Position numbers and translations under genes: made by a program
NCBI GenBank assembly: GCA_945898055.1
Contig: CAMDGV010000017.1
Location: 1-64,000, forward strand
Reading direction: 5' to 3'
Length of the DNA: 64,000 nucleotides
Source: Akkermansia muciniphila
GTDB lineage: Bacteria > Verrucomicrobiota > Verrucomicrobiia > Limisphaerales > UBA9464
In this document: one piece after another, positions 56,681 to 64,000 of the stretch
Position numbering within the stretch: the stretch's first letter is position 1
How the letters are laid out: each line of letters starts with the position of its first letter
The notes under the pieces: generated by a model
The model's database searches: none
The model's input: only the letters and a program-made list of their open reading frames with translations
What the model was told of the DNA's origin: nothing

Positions 56681-59431
56681 CTAGTCGACGTAGAGAAACT
56701 CATTCGCACTAAAAAGAGTTTGAGAAAGGTCGGTCAAGGCTTGTAATTCGGGGGTTATTTTTGATTCGGGCTGATTCTTAATCTCCTTTTTTGCTTTCGC
56801 ATCGATCTGGGGCGGGGGGAGTGACAGCAGATAAGCCGCTTGTTTTTCAAGAAAGGAGACTGAATCGGTTATCTCGCGGGCGTCGGGGTTGCGATTAAAG
56901 GCGAGTTGCCATGCCCGTTGAATTTGCTGCAATCGATTCGTCCCAACTTCGCGAACTAACCGTTGAGCAAATCGGGCCGATTGATCGAGTAAGAACTGAC
57001 TGTTCATCATCATCAGAGACTGGGTGGCGACCGTGCTATTTTGGCGACGTTCGCAGTTCACCTCCATCACTGGAGCATCAAAAGCATGGAGGAGAGCCAG
57101 CGGTCGACTTCGTCGAACCTGAACATAAACGGAGCGGCGAAACTCCTCTCCATTGAGGGTAGTTTCTACCGGCATTTTGTTGTCGCCCTGTGTTTTGTCT
57201 TCGCCGACTACGATCTGGCCATAGACATCGGGTCGCACCGGCACAGGTCTTCCAAACATGGTTTCATTGAGGGCACCGCTGGTGGCGAGAATCGCGTCAC
57301 GAACGGCTTCGGCATCGAGACGCTGGATGGGTTTGCGCCAATAAAGACGATTTTCCGGATCGCGACGTTCCTGCTGGGGATTGCGTTGTGACGATTGCCG
57401 ATAAGCGGTCGAGGTGAGGATCAGTTTGTGCAACCGTTTCAGCTTCCAACCGTGTTGCATGAAATCACTGGCGAGCCAGTCGAGCAGTTCTGGATGTGAG
57501 GGACGTTCACCCATCGCGCCAAAGTCGGCAGGGGTATTGACAAGTCCGCGCCCGAAGTGGTGGAGCCAGATGCGGTTTATCAGCACTCGAGCAACGAGAG
57601 GATGAGTGTTGCTGGTCAACCACTGAGCGAAGGCGAGTCGTCGTCCGCTGGTGGAGAAGTTAGGATTCTTTGCTGGAAACTGGATAGGTTGACCCGACGG
57701 ATTCAGCACGGTGAGACCGCCTGGCAGAACAGTCGATTTAGGCTGATGATAATCGCCACGGTGAAAGAGGGAGGTTATTGGAAGATGATCGGCAGGTTCA
57801 GTCAGAATACTGATAAAGTCCTCAATCGGTTTTTGGCTGCGAATTGTCGCAATTTTTGCGTCGATGGACTTCAGGTCATCGGCCGCCTTTGCATTGTACT
57901 GGTAGAGAACTCCGGGGCTGATATTGACGCTAGGATGAGCAGCCAAGAGCGCCTTCTGTTCAGACGTTCTTTGGGTAAGAGGGGTGTCGTAGGCGGCCCG
58001 AAGCGGTTTGCGCAACGCGGCGTCGAAGGTCTCGAGATGCTTGGTCAGCGCCTCGGTGAGATATCCCATTTGCTTCGTTTCTTTTTCCCTGGTGATTCTC
58101 TGAGCCTCCGATTCGATCTCAGCCGATTTCTTTTGGTCGAGGTCGGTTGCAAGTGACACCAAACGCTGCGTTGGGGTGCGCCACTTTTTGTAATCGTAAG
58201 CGGGCTCGAACACTGCTCGAAGTCGATAGTAGTCAATCTGCGGAATCGGATCATAACGATGATCGTGGCATTGGGCGCAACCGACTGAGAGGCCGAGGAG
58301 CGAAGTGGAGACAATCTTGAGCGTATCCGCGACCACTTGATTACGGACGGCATCCGGATCGCTCAAGGCATCGGTCGCCGAACCGTCGACCCCCATCCGC
58401 AGGAAGCCGGTAGCTATCAGTAAAGTGCGAGATTCGGGAGTAGCCACCGCAACAGATGCGGCGGTTGCCTCGGTCGCTTTGGCTAACTCATCACCCGCGA
58501 TTTGCTCGGTAATAAAACGGTCGAAGGCTTTGTCGTCATTAAAAGCGCGAATGACATAATCGCGGTACTTATAAGCGTAATCGCGTGGTGGATCAGCATC
58601 ACTGTAGCCGTCGGAATCGGCATAGCCGGCAACATCAAGCCAGTGCCGGCCCCAACGTTCGCCGTAGTGCTTTGAGTTAAGCAATCGATCGACGAGCTGT
58701 TCGTAGGCGTTGGTGGAAGAATCCCCGAGGAAGGTGACTCTCTCCTCAGGCGTGGGGGGTAATCCAGTGAGATCAAAGCAGGCACGGCGGAGCAAGGTCA
58801 CTTTCTCGGCTTCGGGCGAGAAATGAAGTTTTTGCTTCGCCATCGATCCGATGAGGAAAGCATCGATGGGGGTCCTGACCCGATTGCTGGCCTTTGTTTT
58901 TGGTGCTTTAGGTGTGCCAATGGGCTGAAAGGACCAGAAGGTGCGTTCCTCCTCGGTGATTCCAGCGCCTTGGCTTAATTCGGTCGGTTCGGGGCGAGCG
59001 GTTGAGGCCCCGGTAGCAATCCATTTGCGAATCAAGGCTGACTCCGCTGGACTAAGTTTTTTATCCCGCTTGGGCATCTTCCCGCTTTCAATCATCTTCA
59101 GTAATTTACTTCGGTCAGGCTTACCCGGCACCAACGCAGGTCCGTCGTCACCGCCAACTAGTAAGAGTCGACGCAACCTGACATCTAACCCGCCTTTGAG
59201 GAGATCGCCTTCTCCGTGACACTCGAAGCAATGAGCTTTAAGAATTGGGCGGATGTCTTTCTCGAAAGTGGGAACCGGAGCAGCGTCAGATCGGACGTTG
59301 CAGAAGATTAGTAAGACCAGTCCAAAAAGAGCTGCGGTACCGCGAGGTAGACCCAAAATTGAGATCGCTTTCACCGCAGTCTGAGCACGGAGTGGAGGGG
59401 CATCGGCTTGTTTGATCTCGGCAGTTTTCAT
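56681..59431 (-). CDS. PSCyt1-DUF1549-DUF1553 (PSD1) secreted protein, locus 2
   Basis: 916 aa. A long N-terminal segment with an export helix (GTAALFGLVLLIFCNVRSDA) precedes the PSCyt1 haem domain (IRPILKAHCFECHGEGDLLK; MPKRDKKLSPAESALIRKWI). DUF1549 lies near 190-400 (CFDLTGLPPTPEERVTFLGD, GERWGRHWLDVAGYADSDGY, VGCAQCHDHRYDPIPQIDYY), and DUF1553 near 620-870 (INRIWLHHFGRGLVNTPADF, LILTSTAYRQSSQRNPQQER, SRPLALLHAFDAPVMEVNCE). Unlike locus 1, this copy has the cytochrome domain fused at the front. Its start overlaps the end of the DUF1501 gene (ATGA), which lies upstream on the minus strand. Confidence 0.88.
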   Translation of the reverse strand: MKTAEIKQADAPPLRAQTAVKAISILGLPRGTAALFGLVLLIFCNVRSDAAPVPTFEKDIRPILKAHCFECHGEGDLLKGGLDVRLRRLLLVGGDDGPALVPGKPDRSKLLKMIESGKMPKRDKKLSPAESALIRKWIATGASTARPEPTELSQGAGITEEERTFWSFQPIGTPKAPKTKASNRVRTPIDAFLIGSMAKQKLHFSPEAEKVTLLRRACFDLTGLPPTPEERVTFLGDSSTNAYEQLVDRLLNSKHYGERWGRHWLDVAGYADSDGYSDADPPRDYAYKYRDYVIRAFNDDKAFDRFITEQIAGDELAKATEATAASVAVATPESRTLLIATGFLRMGVDGSATDALSDPDAVRNQVVADTLKIVSTSLLGLSVGCAQCHDHRYDPIPQIDYYRLRAVFEPAYDYKKWRTPTQRLVSLATDLDQKKSAEIESEAQRITREKETKQMGYLTEALTKHLETFDAALRKPLRAAYDTPLTQRTSEQKALLAAHPSVNISPGVLYQYNAKAADDLKSIDAKIATIRSQKPIEDFISILTEPADHLPITSLFHRGDYHQPKSTVLPGGLTVLNPSGQPIQFPAKNPNFSTSGRRLAFAQWLTSNTHPLVARVLINRIWLHHFGRGLVNTPADFGAMGERPSHPELLDWLASDFMQHGWKLKRLHKLILTSTAYRQSSQRNPQQERRDPENRLYWRKPIQRLDAEAVRDAILATSGALNETMFGRPVPVRPDVYGQIVVGEDKTQGDNKMPVETTLNGEEFRRSVYVQVRRSRPLALLHAFDAPVMEVNCERRQNSTVATQSLMMMNSQFLLDQSARFAQRLVREVGTNRLQQIQRAWQLAFNRNPDAREITDSVSFLEKQAAYLLSLPPPQIDAKAKKEIKNQPESKITPELQALTDLSQTLFSANEFLYVD

Positions 59432-60903
59432 GCGTTACGAAGGATTTCCTTGATCACTCGGCAGGGCTTGCCATCGGTGAGATGTTGACTTTGGCCATTT
59501 TGATAAAAGGCCAAGTGGGTATGGTCCATTCCGAATAAGTGCAGCAAAGTGGCCTGATAATCATTCGGACTCACTGGATTAATCACTGCTTTGTGACCGA
59601 ATTCGTCGGTTTCTCCGTAGCTTATTCCTCCTTTGAAACCACCCCCGGCGACCCAACTCGTGAAGCCTTGTCCATTGTGATCGCGTCCCGCTTTTTCGGC
59701 AGCACCGTGATTTTCGGTGACTGGTAATCGGCCAATTTCGCCGCCCCAGTGGACGATGGTTGTGTCGAGTAAACCACGGGCTTTTAAGTCTTTTACCAGA
59801 GCAGCCGACGGTTGATCGGTCTTTCGGCAACAGCTAGCGAGATTGGTCTTTATACCTTCGTGATTGTCCCAGATTTGGCCGTTAACAAAAAGCTGCACGA
59901 ATCGCACCCCTCGCTCGACTAGACGTCGCGCAATGAGGCAGCGGGTGCCGTATTCGCGAGTCTCCGGTTGATCGAGCCCGTAAAGCTTCTTGGTTGAGAG
60001 GCTTTCGCCGGAAATATCGAGTGCCTCCTTGGCGGAAGTCTGCATCCGCGCCGCAAGTTCATAGGTGGCGATGCGAGCTTCGAGATCGGTTTCCCCCGGA
60101 TGCCGAGTGAGATGCGCCTGATTGAGTCGAGCGAGAAAGTTTAGATTCTGTTCCTGAAGCGTGCCTTTCAGGTGAGAGGGCGGGTCCAGATTGAGGATAC
60201 GCGGTTCGGCTGAACGGACGACCGTGCCTTGAAACAAGGGCGGCATAAATCCGTTGGACCAGTTACGGACGCCGTCCACTGGATGGCCGCCAGGATCGGT
60301 CAATACCACGTAGGCGGGTAGTCTTTGGCTTTCCGAACCGAGTCCGTAGGTGAGCCAGGAACCGAGTGCCGGTCGCCCAGGTTGTGCTCGCCCAGTGTTC
60401 ATAAACCAGATGGAGGGCTCATGCCCATTGATGTCGGTGTGCATCGATCGGATGACGGTAACGTCGTCGACGATGCTGGCGAAGTGGGGCAGGAGTTCTG
60501 ACACAGGGGTGCCGCTTTGACCGTGCTGACGAAACTTCCAAGGACTACCAAAGAGCTTTTTACTCGCGCGATCGACGAAGCTAAAGGTGATATCGCCTTG
60601 GTAATCTTGACCGCTTCGTTTGGTGAGTTCTGGCTTTGGGTCGAACAGATCGATGTGACTGGGCCCTCCGTGCATGAAGAGCGAGATCATGGCCTGAGCT
60701 CTAGGTGGAATCGATGAGACCTTTTGCTTGAGGTCAAATGAGCGAGGGTTGCGCGGCACATTTGGCGGAGTGGCCAGCAACTTTTCCTCACCGAGCATCC
60801 AAGCGAGGGCGACACTTCCAACGCCCATGGCATTGCGTGCGAGGAATCGGCGGCGCGAATGAATTCCTAGTGCTTCGAAGGGAAGATTCGAGGGCTCTAT
60901 CAT
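59428..60903 (-). CDS. DUF1501 protein, locus 2
   Basis: 491 aa. A twin-arginine-type leader (IHSRRRFLARNAMGVGSVAL) precedes the sulfatase-like core: ISLFMHGGPSHIDLFDPKPE at the metal site, VIRSMHTDINGHEPSIWFMN, RFVQLFVNGQIWDNHEGIKT, TIVHWGGEIGRLPVTENHGA followed by GRDHNGQGFTSW. It is the first gene of a two-gene operon with the PSD1 protein and is the longer DUF1501 subtype, distinct from the 442-aa one at locus 1. Probably exported by Tat and active in the periplasm with its partner. Confidence 0.88.
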   Translation of the reverse strand: MIEPSNLPFEALGIHSRRRFLARNAMGVGSVALAWMLGEEKLLATPPNVPRNPRSFDLKQKVSSIPPRAQAMISLFMHGGPSHIDLFDPKPELTKRSGQDYQGDITFSFVDRASKKLFGSPWKFRQHGQSGTPVSELLPHFASIVDDVTVIRSMHTDINGHEPSIWFMNTGRAQPGRPALGSWLTYGLGSESQRLPAYVVLTDPGGHPVDGVRNWSNGFMPPLFQGTVVRSAEPRILNLDPPSHLKGTLQEQNLNFLARLNQAHLTRHPGETDLEARIATYELAARMQTSAKEALDISGESLSTKKLYGLDQPETREYGTRCLIARRLVERGVRFVQLFVNGQIWDNHEGIKTNLASCCRKTDQPSAALVKDLKARGLLDTTIVHWGGEIGRLPVTENHGAAEKAGRDHNGQGFTSWVAGGGFKGGISYGETDEFGHKAVINPVSPNDYQATLLHLFGMDHTHLAFYQNGQSQHLTDGKPCRVIKEILRNA

Positions 60904-61021
60904 AGGGTGATACCTTCATCATGAACTGAAAAAACTGACAGGGGAATTCTAGAGTTCGGTTCTCTTATTTTTACTCTTCTAATCACTTGTCAAAAAGCTC
61001 TGCCTGTTTCGTCCAAACTCC

Positions 61022-61198
61022 TGGTCCTCAGAATTTGCGCTCCATTTTATCAAACCACGCACCGCCGCCGCTCCCGAAACCAAATCCCTCGACATCGCGA
61101 ACGAAAACGTCGCCTCGCTCCGGGCGCTCTTCCCCGAACTCCTCACCGAGGTACCGGACGGACTAGCCGTGAATCTCGATCTGCTCAGCAGTTATTGA
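61022..61198 (+). pseudogene. N-terminal fragment of a type III DNA methyltransferase (Mod)
   Basis: A plus-strand frame, too short for the track, reads KSLDIANENVASLRALFPEL and LLTEVPDGLAVNLDLL, the conserved opening of type III restriction-modification methyltransferases, then SSY and a TGA that lies in the dispersed repeat. In intact genes a KQLVGD-type and YGLNWHGK segment would follow. The start codon is also unclear (upstream ...SSEFALHFIKP). Nothing of the catalytic domain or of Res remains. Confidence 0.65.
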
Positions 61199-61233
61199 TT
61201 GGTAGGAAATTGCTTTCTTGAGGTGGAGGGAAA
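61196..61233. repeat. Dispersed repeat, copy 5 of 5
   Basis: GGTAGGAAATTGCTTTCTTG and then GAGGTGGAGGG match the family with a few changes. It ends the Mod fragment on its left and starts a GC-richer segment on its right that leads to the quinoprotein gene. Confidence 0.7.
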
Positions 61234-61377
61234 AAAAGTCCTGCTGGCCCTCGGCGCACGCGCCTCCCCAGAGTCTCACGGATCGATAGGCAGGGGCATT
61301 CGCCGGCCAAGGGTGTGCTGGTTTGCGGTGAGGCACTCGCAGTCTTATGGGTGACTCTGCGGACGTGGATCGAGCTG

Positions 61378-63990
61378 TTATTCGTGCAACGCAAACGCCA
61401 CCCAGCTATCACCGGTCGGCCCGCCGAGCTTGCCGCCCCCCGTGGCCGCGATGACGACGAACTGACGCCCGCCAACCGCATAGGTCGCCGGTGGCGCGGT
61501 GCCATGGAAAGGAAGTTTGTGTGACCACAGTTCCTCGCCGGTCTTCGCATCGAAGGCGCGAATCAGGTTGTCGCGGGTGCCGGAACAGAAGACGAGTCCA
61601 CCCGCCGTCACCATTGCGCCGCCGAAATTCTCGGTGCCGGTCTTGGGAATGCCCTGCGCGGTGAGTTCAGGATACTCGCCGAGGGGACTCTTCCAGCGGA
61701 GCTTCCCGGTGTTGAGGTCAAGGCAATTGAGCGTGCCCCAAGGCGGTTTGTTCCCGGGATAATTCTCGTGGTCGAGCAGCTTGGGATAACCGTTGTGCGT
61801 GTAGGCGGGGCGCGCCGGCTTCGTGTTGCTCACCGGTTGGGTCCGGTCGCGCAGGAAGATGTAATCGAGCAACGCCTGCTGTTCTGCGTCCGTCATCGGC
61901 GGGGCAGGGGGCATAAGGTTTCGCCCGGTCTTGAGTAACTCCAGCACGTCCGCGTCCTTCGCTCGATGGCGCAAGCCGCGTAAGGGAGGCGCGGTGCCGA
62001 TGCCGATCCGATCGGGCCCGTGGCACGAAGCGCAGAGTTGTTGGTACAGCTTCTCGCCGAGCGTCGGCTTATTCGGATCGCTCGGAGGTTCGTTGTCATC
62101 GCGGAAAACCGTGACGATCCACGGAATCTCATTCGCACTCACGTAAAGGCAGCCGCTCGTCGGATCGAACGCCGCGCCTGTCCATTCGGCTCCACCGTGG
62201 ATGTTGTACAAGACCGTCGGCTTGCCTTCCTCAAACGGCTCGAACCAGCCGGAGTTCACATTCGCCACGCGCTTCTCGATGTATTCGCGTGCCTCTTCGC
62301 TGCGCGTGGTCAGGTCGGTCCGGTTGAACTGCTGCCGCGCGAACGGCTCGGGGATCTGGAGGTCCGGTTGATACGGCGCAGTTTGCTCGCCGGGCAGTTT
62401 CGAAGTCGGTGCCCGGCGCAGGCGGACCGGAAACAGTGGCTGCCCAGTCACGCGATCAAGGAGCAGGGTGTTGCCGAGCTTGGTGACCTGGGCAACGGCG
62501 TCCACGCGCTTGCCGTCGTGATTCAAGGTCACCAAGTTCGGCGGCGCGGGAATGTCCCAGTCCCAGATGTCATGGCGAATCTCCTGAAAATGCCAGAGCC
62601 GTTTTCCGGTCAGCGCATCCAGCGCTAGGAGGCAATTGGAGAACAGATTGTCGCCATGATGTCCGGTCCCGACAAAGTTTGGCTTGGGCGAACCGGTTGC
62701 GACGTAGGCGATGCCGCGTTGTTCATCCAGCGCCATGCCGCCCCAACAATTCGCACCATCGTCAACCCGGCTCCAGGTAGCGTGCCCAAATTCGCCGGGC
62801 TGCGGCAGCGTGTGAAAGGTCCAGTGTAACTTTCCGTTGCGAACGTCGTAGCCGAACACATCGCGGTTGAAGCCGGGCACCACGAGGACGTTCTTGAACA
62901 CCGCGCCCGCCACCGTGCCGCCTGTCAGAAGAACCGTGCGGCCTTTTTCTCCGAAGCTGTCGATCAATTGGCCTGTTTCCGGATCGAGCGCGTAAATCCA
63001 ATTGCCGCAAGTGAAGAGAATCCGCGCGGGCGCTTCCCCATCACCGGGCCAGAAGACCAGTCCGCGGCGTGCTGGGAAATCTTCGAGCCGCATTCCACCC
63101 TTGCGAATCTCCGGCTTGAACCGCCACAACTCCACGCCAGTGGCAGCGTTGAGCGCGACGAGGTGATGGCCCGCCGTCGGCGCAAACATCACGCCGTCCA
63201 CGATGATGGGATTGCACTGAACGTTCCCGACGCCGTCCTTCGAACGATAGGTCCATGCGACCGCGAGGCGCTTCACGTTCTCGCGGTTAATTTGCGCGAG
63301 GGCCGAGAAACGGCTCGAGGTCGCATCCCCAAGCGATCGATGCCAGTTGGTCATGGACGAAACGCGCGGCCAGTTCGCGGCGGCGGTGAGCTCGCTGACT
63401 TTGGCGGCCGGGATCTCTTGGAACTCGGGCAACGCGGCGCGAGCCTTCGCATCCTCCACCGCCCACGGATCCGGTGGCGGACTCGTGGACGCTTTCAAGT
63501 CATCGAAGTCCCAGAGGCCGATGGTCTGCGCGTCGCGTTTGAGAGGCTCGATGGAGACACCCGAAATCTCCCGCACGCCGCGCGAGATCCGCACGTTGTC
63601 GACTACGCCCTCGCAGCCAATCTCGCCTTCCACCAGGGTCCCGAACGCAAGCCCACCGGGAATCGGCGTCCCGGTCAACGGTTTGGCCGCTGCGTCTTTC
63701 ACCCGTTTGCCGTCGACGTAGAGACGCACCCGTTCCGGCTCGATTACCGCAGCAAGGGAATGCCATTGGCCATCACAGACGTTCACGTCCGTTCGAAAGT
63801 CACTGCCGCGCCCCGGTTGATAAAGGCTCAGCACCCCGCTGCCTGCGTGGGTATAAAGCTCCCAGTGCTCCGCCGACGCCTTGGTGTCGCTGGCTACCAA
63901 GATGTTGAAACCGGCTGTGCCTTCGAGCTTCGTGCGGCATTCGACGGTGATCGGCCGCGAGCGATACTCGGGCAGGCCCTCGACGACCAT
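61378..63990 (-). CDS. Quinoprotein (PQQ-dependent dehydrogenase-like) with LamG and cytochrome c domains, partial
   Basis: 870 aa visible; the frame is open to the window end, and the ATG at 63990 is probably internal. Residues 10-140 are a LamG/concanavalin-like fold (HWELYTHAGSGVLSLYQPGR, RVRLYVDGKRVKDAAAKPL). A PQQ propeller follows (VAWTYRSKDGVGNVQCNPII, TGKRLWHFQEIRHDIWDWDI), with WDWDIP typical of quinoprotein alcohol/glucose dehydrogenases. A cytochrome c domain near 640-720 (LYQQLCASCHGPDRIGIGTA) is inserted before the last blades (GGAMVTAGGLVFCSGTRDNL). It is likely a periplasmic sugar or alcohol oxidase passing electrons to its own haem. The segment is GC-richer than the rest of the window. 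Confidence 0.85.
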   Translation of the reverse strand: MVVEGLPEYRSRPITVECRTKLEGTAGFNILVASDTKASAEHWELYTHAGSGVLSLYQPGRGSDFRTDVNVCDGQWHSLAAVIEPERVRLYVDGKRVKDAAAKPLTGTPIPGGLAFGTLVEGEIGCEGVVDNVRISRGVREISGVSIEPLKRDAQTIGLWDFDDLKASTSPPPDPWAVEDAKARAALPEFQEIPAAKVSELTAAANWPRVSSMTNWHRSLGDATSSRFSALAQINRENVKRLAVAWTYRSKDGVGNVQCNPIIVDGVMFAPTAGHHLVALNAATGVELWRFKPEIRKGGMRLEDFPARRGLVFWPGDGEAPARILFTCGNWIYALDPETGQLIDSFGEKGRTVLLTGGTVAGAVFKNVLVVPGFNRDVFGYDVRNGKLHWTFHTLPQPGEFGHATWSRVDDGANCWGGMALDEQRGIAYVATGSPKPNFVGTGHHGDNLFSNCLLALDALTGKRLWHFQEIRHDIWDWDIPAPPNLVTLNHDGKRVDAVAQVTKLGNTLLLDRVTGQPLFPVRLRRAPTSKLPGEQTAPYQPDLQIPEPFARQQFNRTDLTTRSEEAREYIEKRVANVNSGWFEPFEEGKPTVLYNIHGGAEWTGAAFDPTSGCLYVSANEIPWIVTVFRDDNEPPSDPNKPTLGEKLYQQLCASCHGPDRIGIGTAPPLRGLRHRAKDADVLELLKTGRNLMPPAPPMTDAEQQALLDYIFLRDRTQPVSNTKPARPAYTHNGYPKLLDHENYPGNKPPWGTLNCLDLNTGKLRWKSPLGEYPELTAQGIPKTGTENFGGAMVTAGGLVFCSGTRDNLIRAFDAKTGEELWSHKLPFHGTAPPATYAVGGRQFVVIAATGGGKLGGPTGDSWVAFALHE

Positions 63991-64000
63991 TCCTCCGCGC

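Overview
The window looks like a chromosome segment of a verrucomicrobial bacterium, probably Pedosphaera/Limisphaera-like (subdivision 3). The evidence is two DUF1549/DUF1553 (PSD1) plus DUF1501 gene pairs with planctomycete-type cytochrome domains, many secreted proteins with TSP3, lamin-tail, CotH and PQQ/WD40 propeller modules, a pseudopilin with the H-x9-DG motif, and a cytochrome b558-type succinate dehydrogenase. The lineage is inferred from gene content only; no rRNA gene is present.

Region 1 (about 1-16 kb) is accessory. It starts with two C-terminal scraps of type I restriction specificity genes (hsdS) around an unknown ORF. Next come two large overlapping genes that match the architecture of a type III Druantia anti-phage system: a DruH-like protein, then a DruE-like DEAH helicase with a C-terminal DUF1998/MZB domain. 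After a frameshifted cytochrome-type pseudogene there is a two-gene unit of a leucine-rich-repeat protein and a DnaQ-type exonuclease carrying a J-domain HPD motif. A secreted TSP3 protein and a broken tyrosine recombinase follow; the recombinase holds a 55-nt near-perfect palindrome and lies beside a tRNA-3'-end-like sequence.

Region 2 (about 16-36 kb) is mostly core: a fuconolactonase-like amidohydrolase, a RodZ-like protein, a LytS/LytTR-type two-component pair, RimO, a PQQ propeller protein, a trypsin-fold protease, dihydroorotase, a CAP-domain protein, SdhCAB, a TPR protein, a pseudopilin-like protein and ThiE.

Region 3 (about 35.6-44.5 kb, minus strand) is flagellum-linked: FlgM-like, FliS and a FliT/FlgN-like protein, then a lipoprotein overlapping a 1902-aa multi-domain glycosyltransferase, and an SDR. 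The glycosyltransferase gene contains three 35-nt repeats with two 40-nt unrelated spacers, in frame and CRISPR-like in spacing.

Region 4 (44.7-64 kb) holds the two PSD1/DUF1501 loci, a very large CotH/lamin-tail protein, an IS66 remnant, a methyltransferase, a remnant of a type III DNA methyltransferase, and a GC-richer quinoprotein cut by the window end.

The most unusual signal is a dispersed repeat of about 30-36 nt (core GGAAWTTGCTTTTTTGA). It occurs five times, at 205, 1378, 10534, 13237 and 61196. At least four copies abut a truncated gene, three of these being restriction-modification fragments. The same sequence at unrelated junctions suggests a recombination or insertion site, or the end of an unrecognised mobile element.
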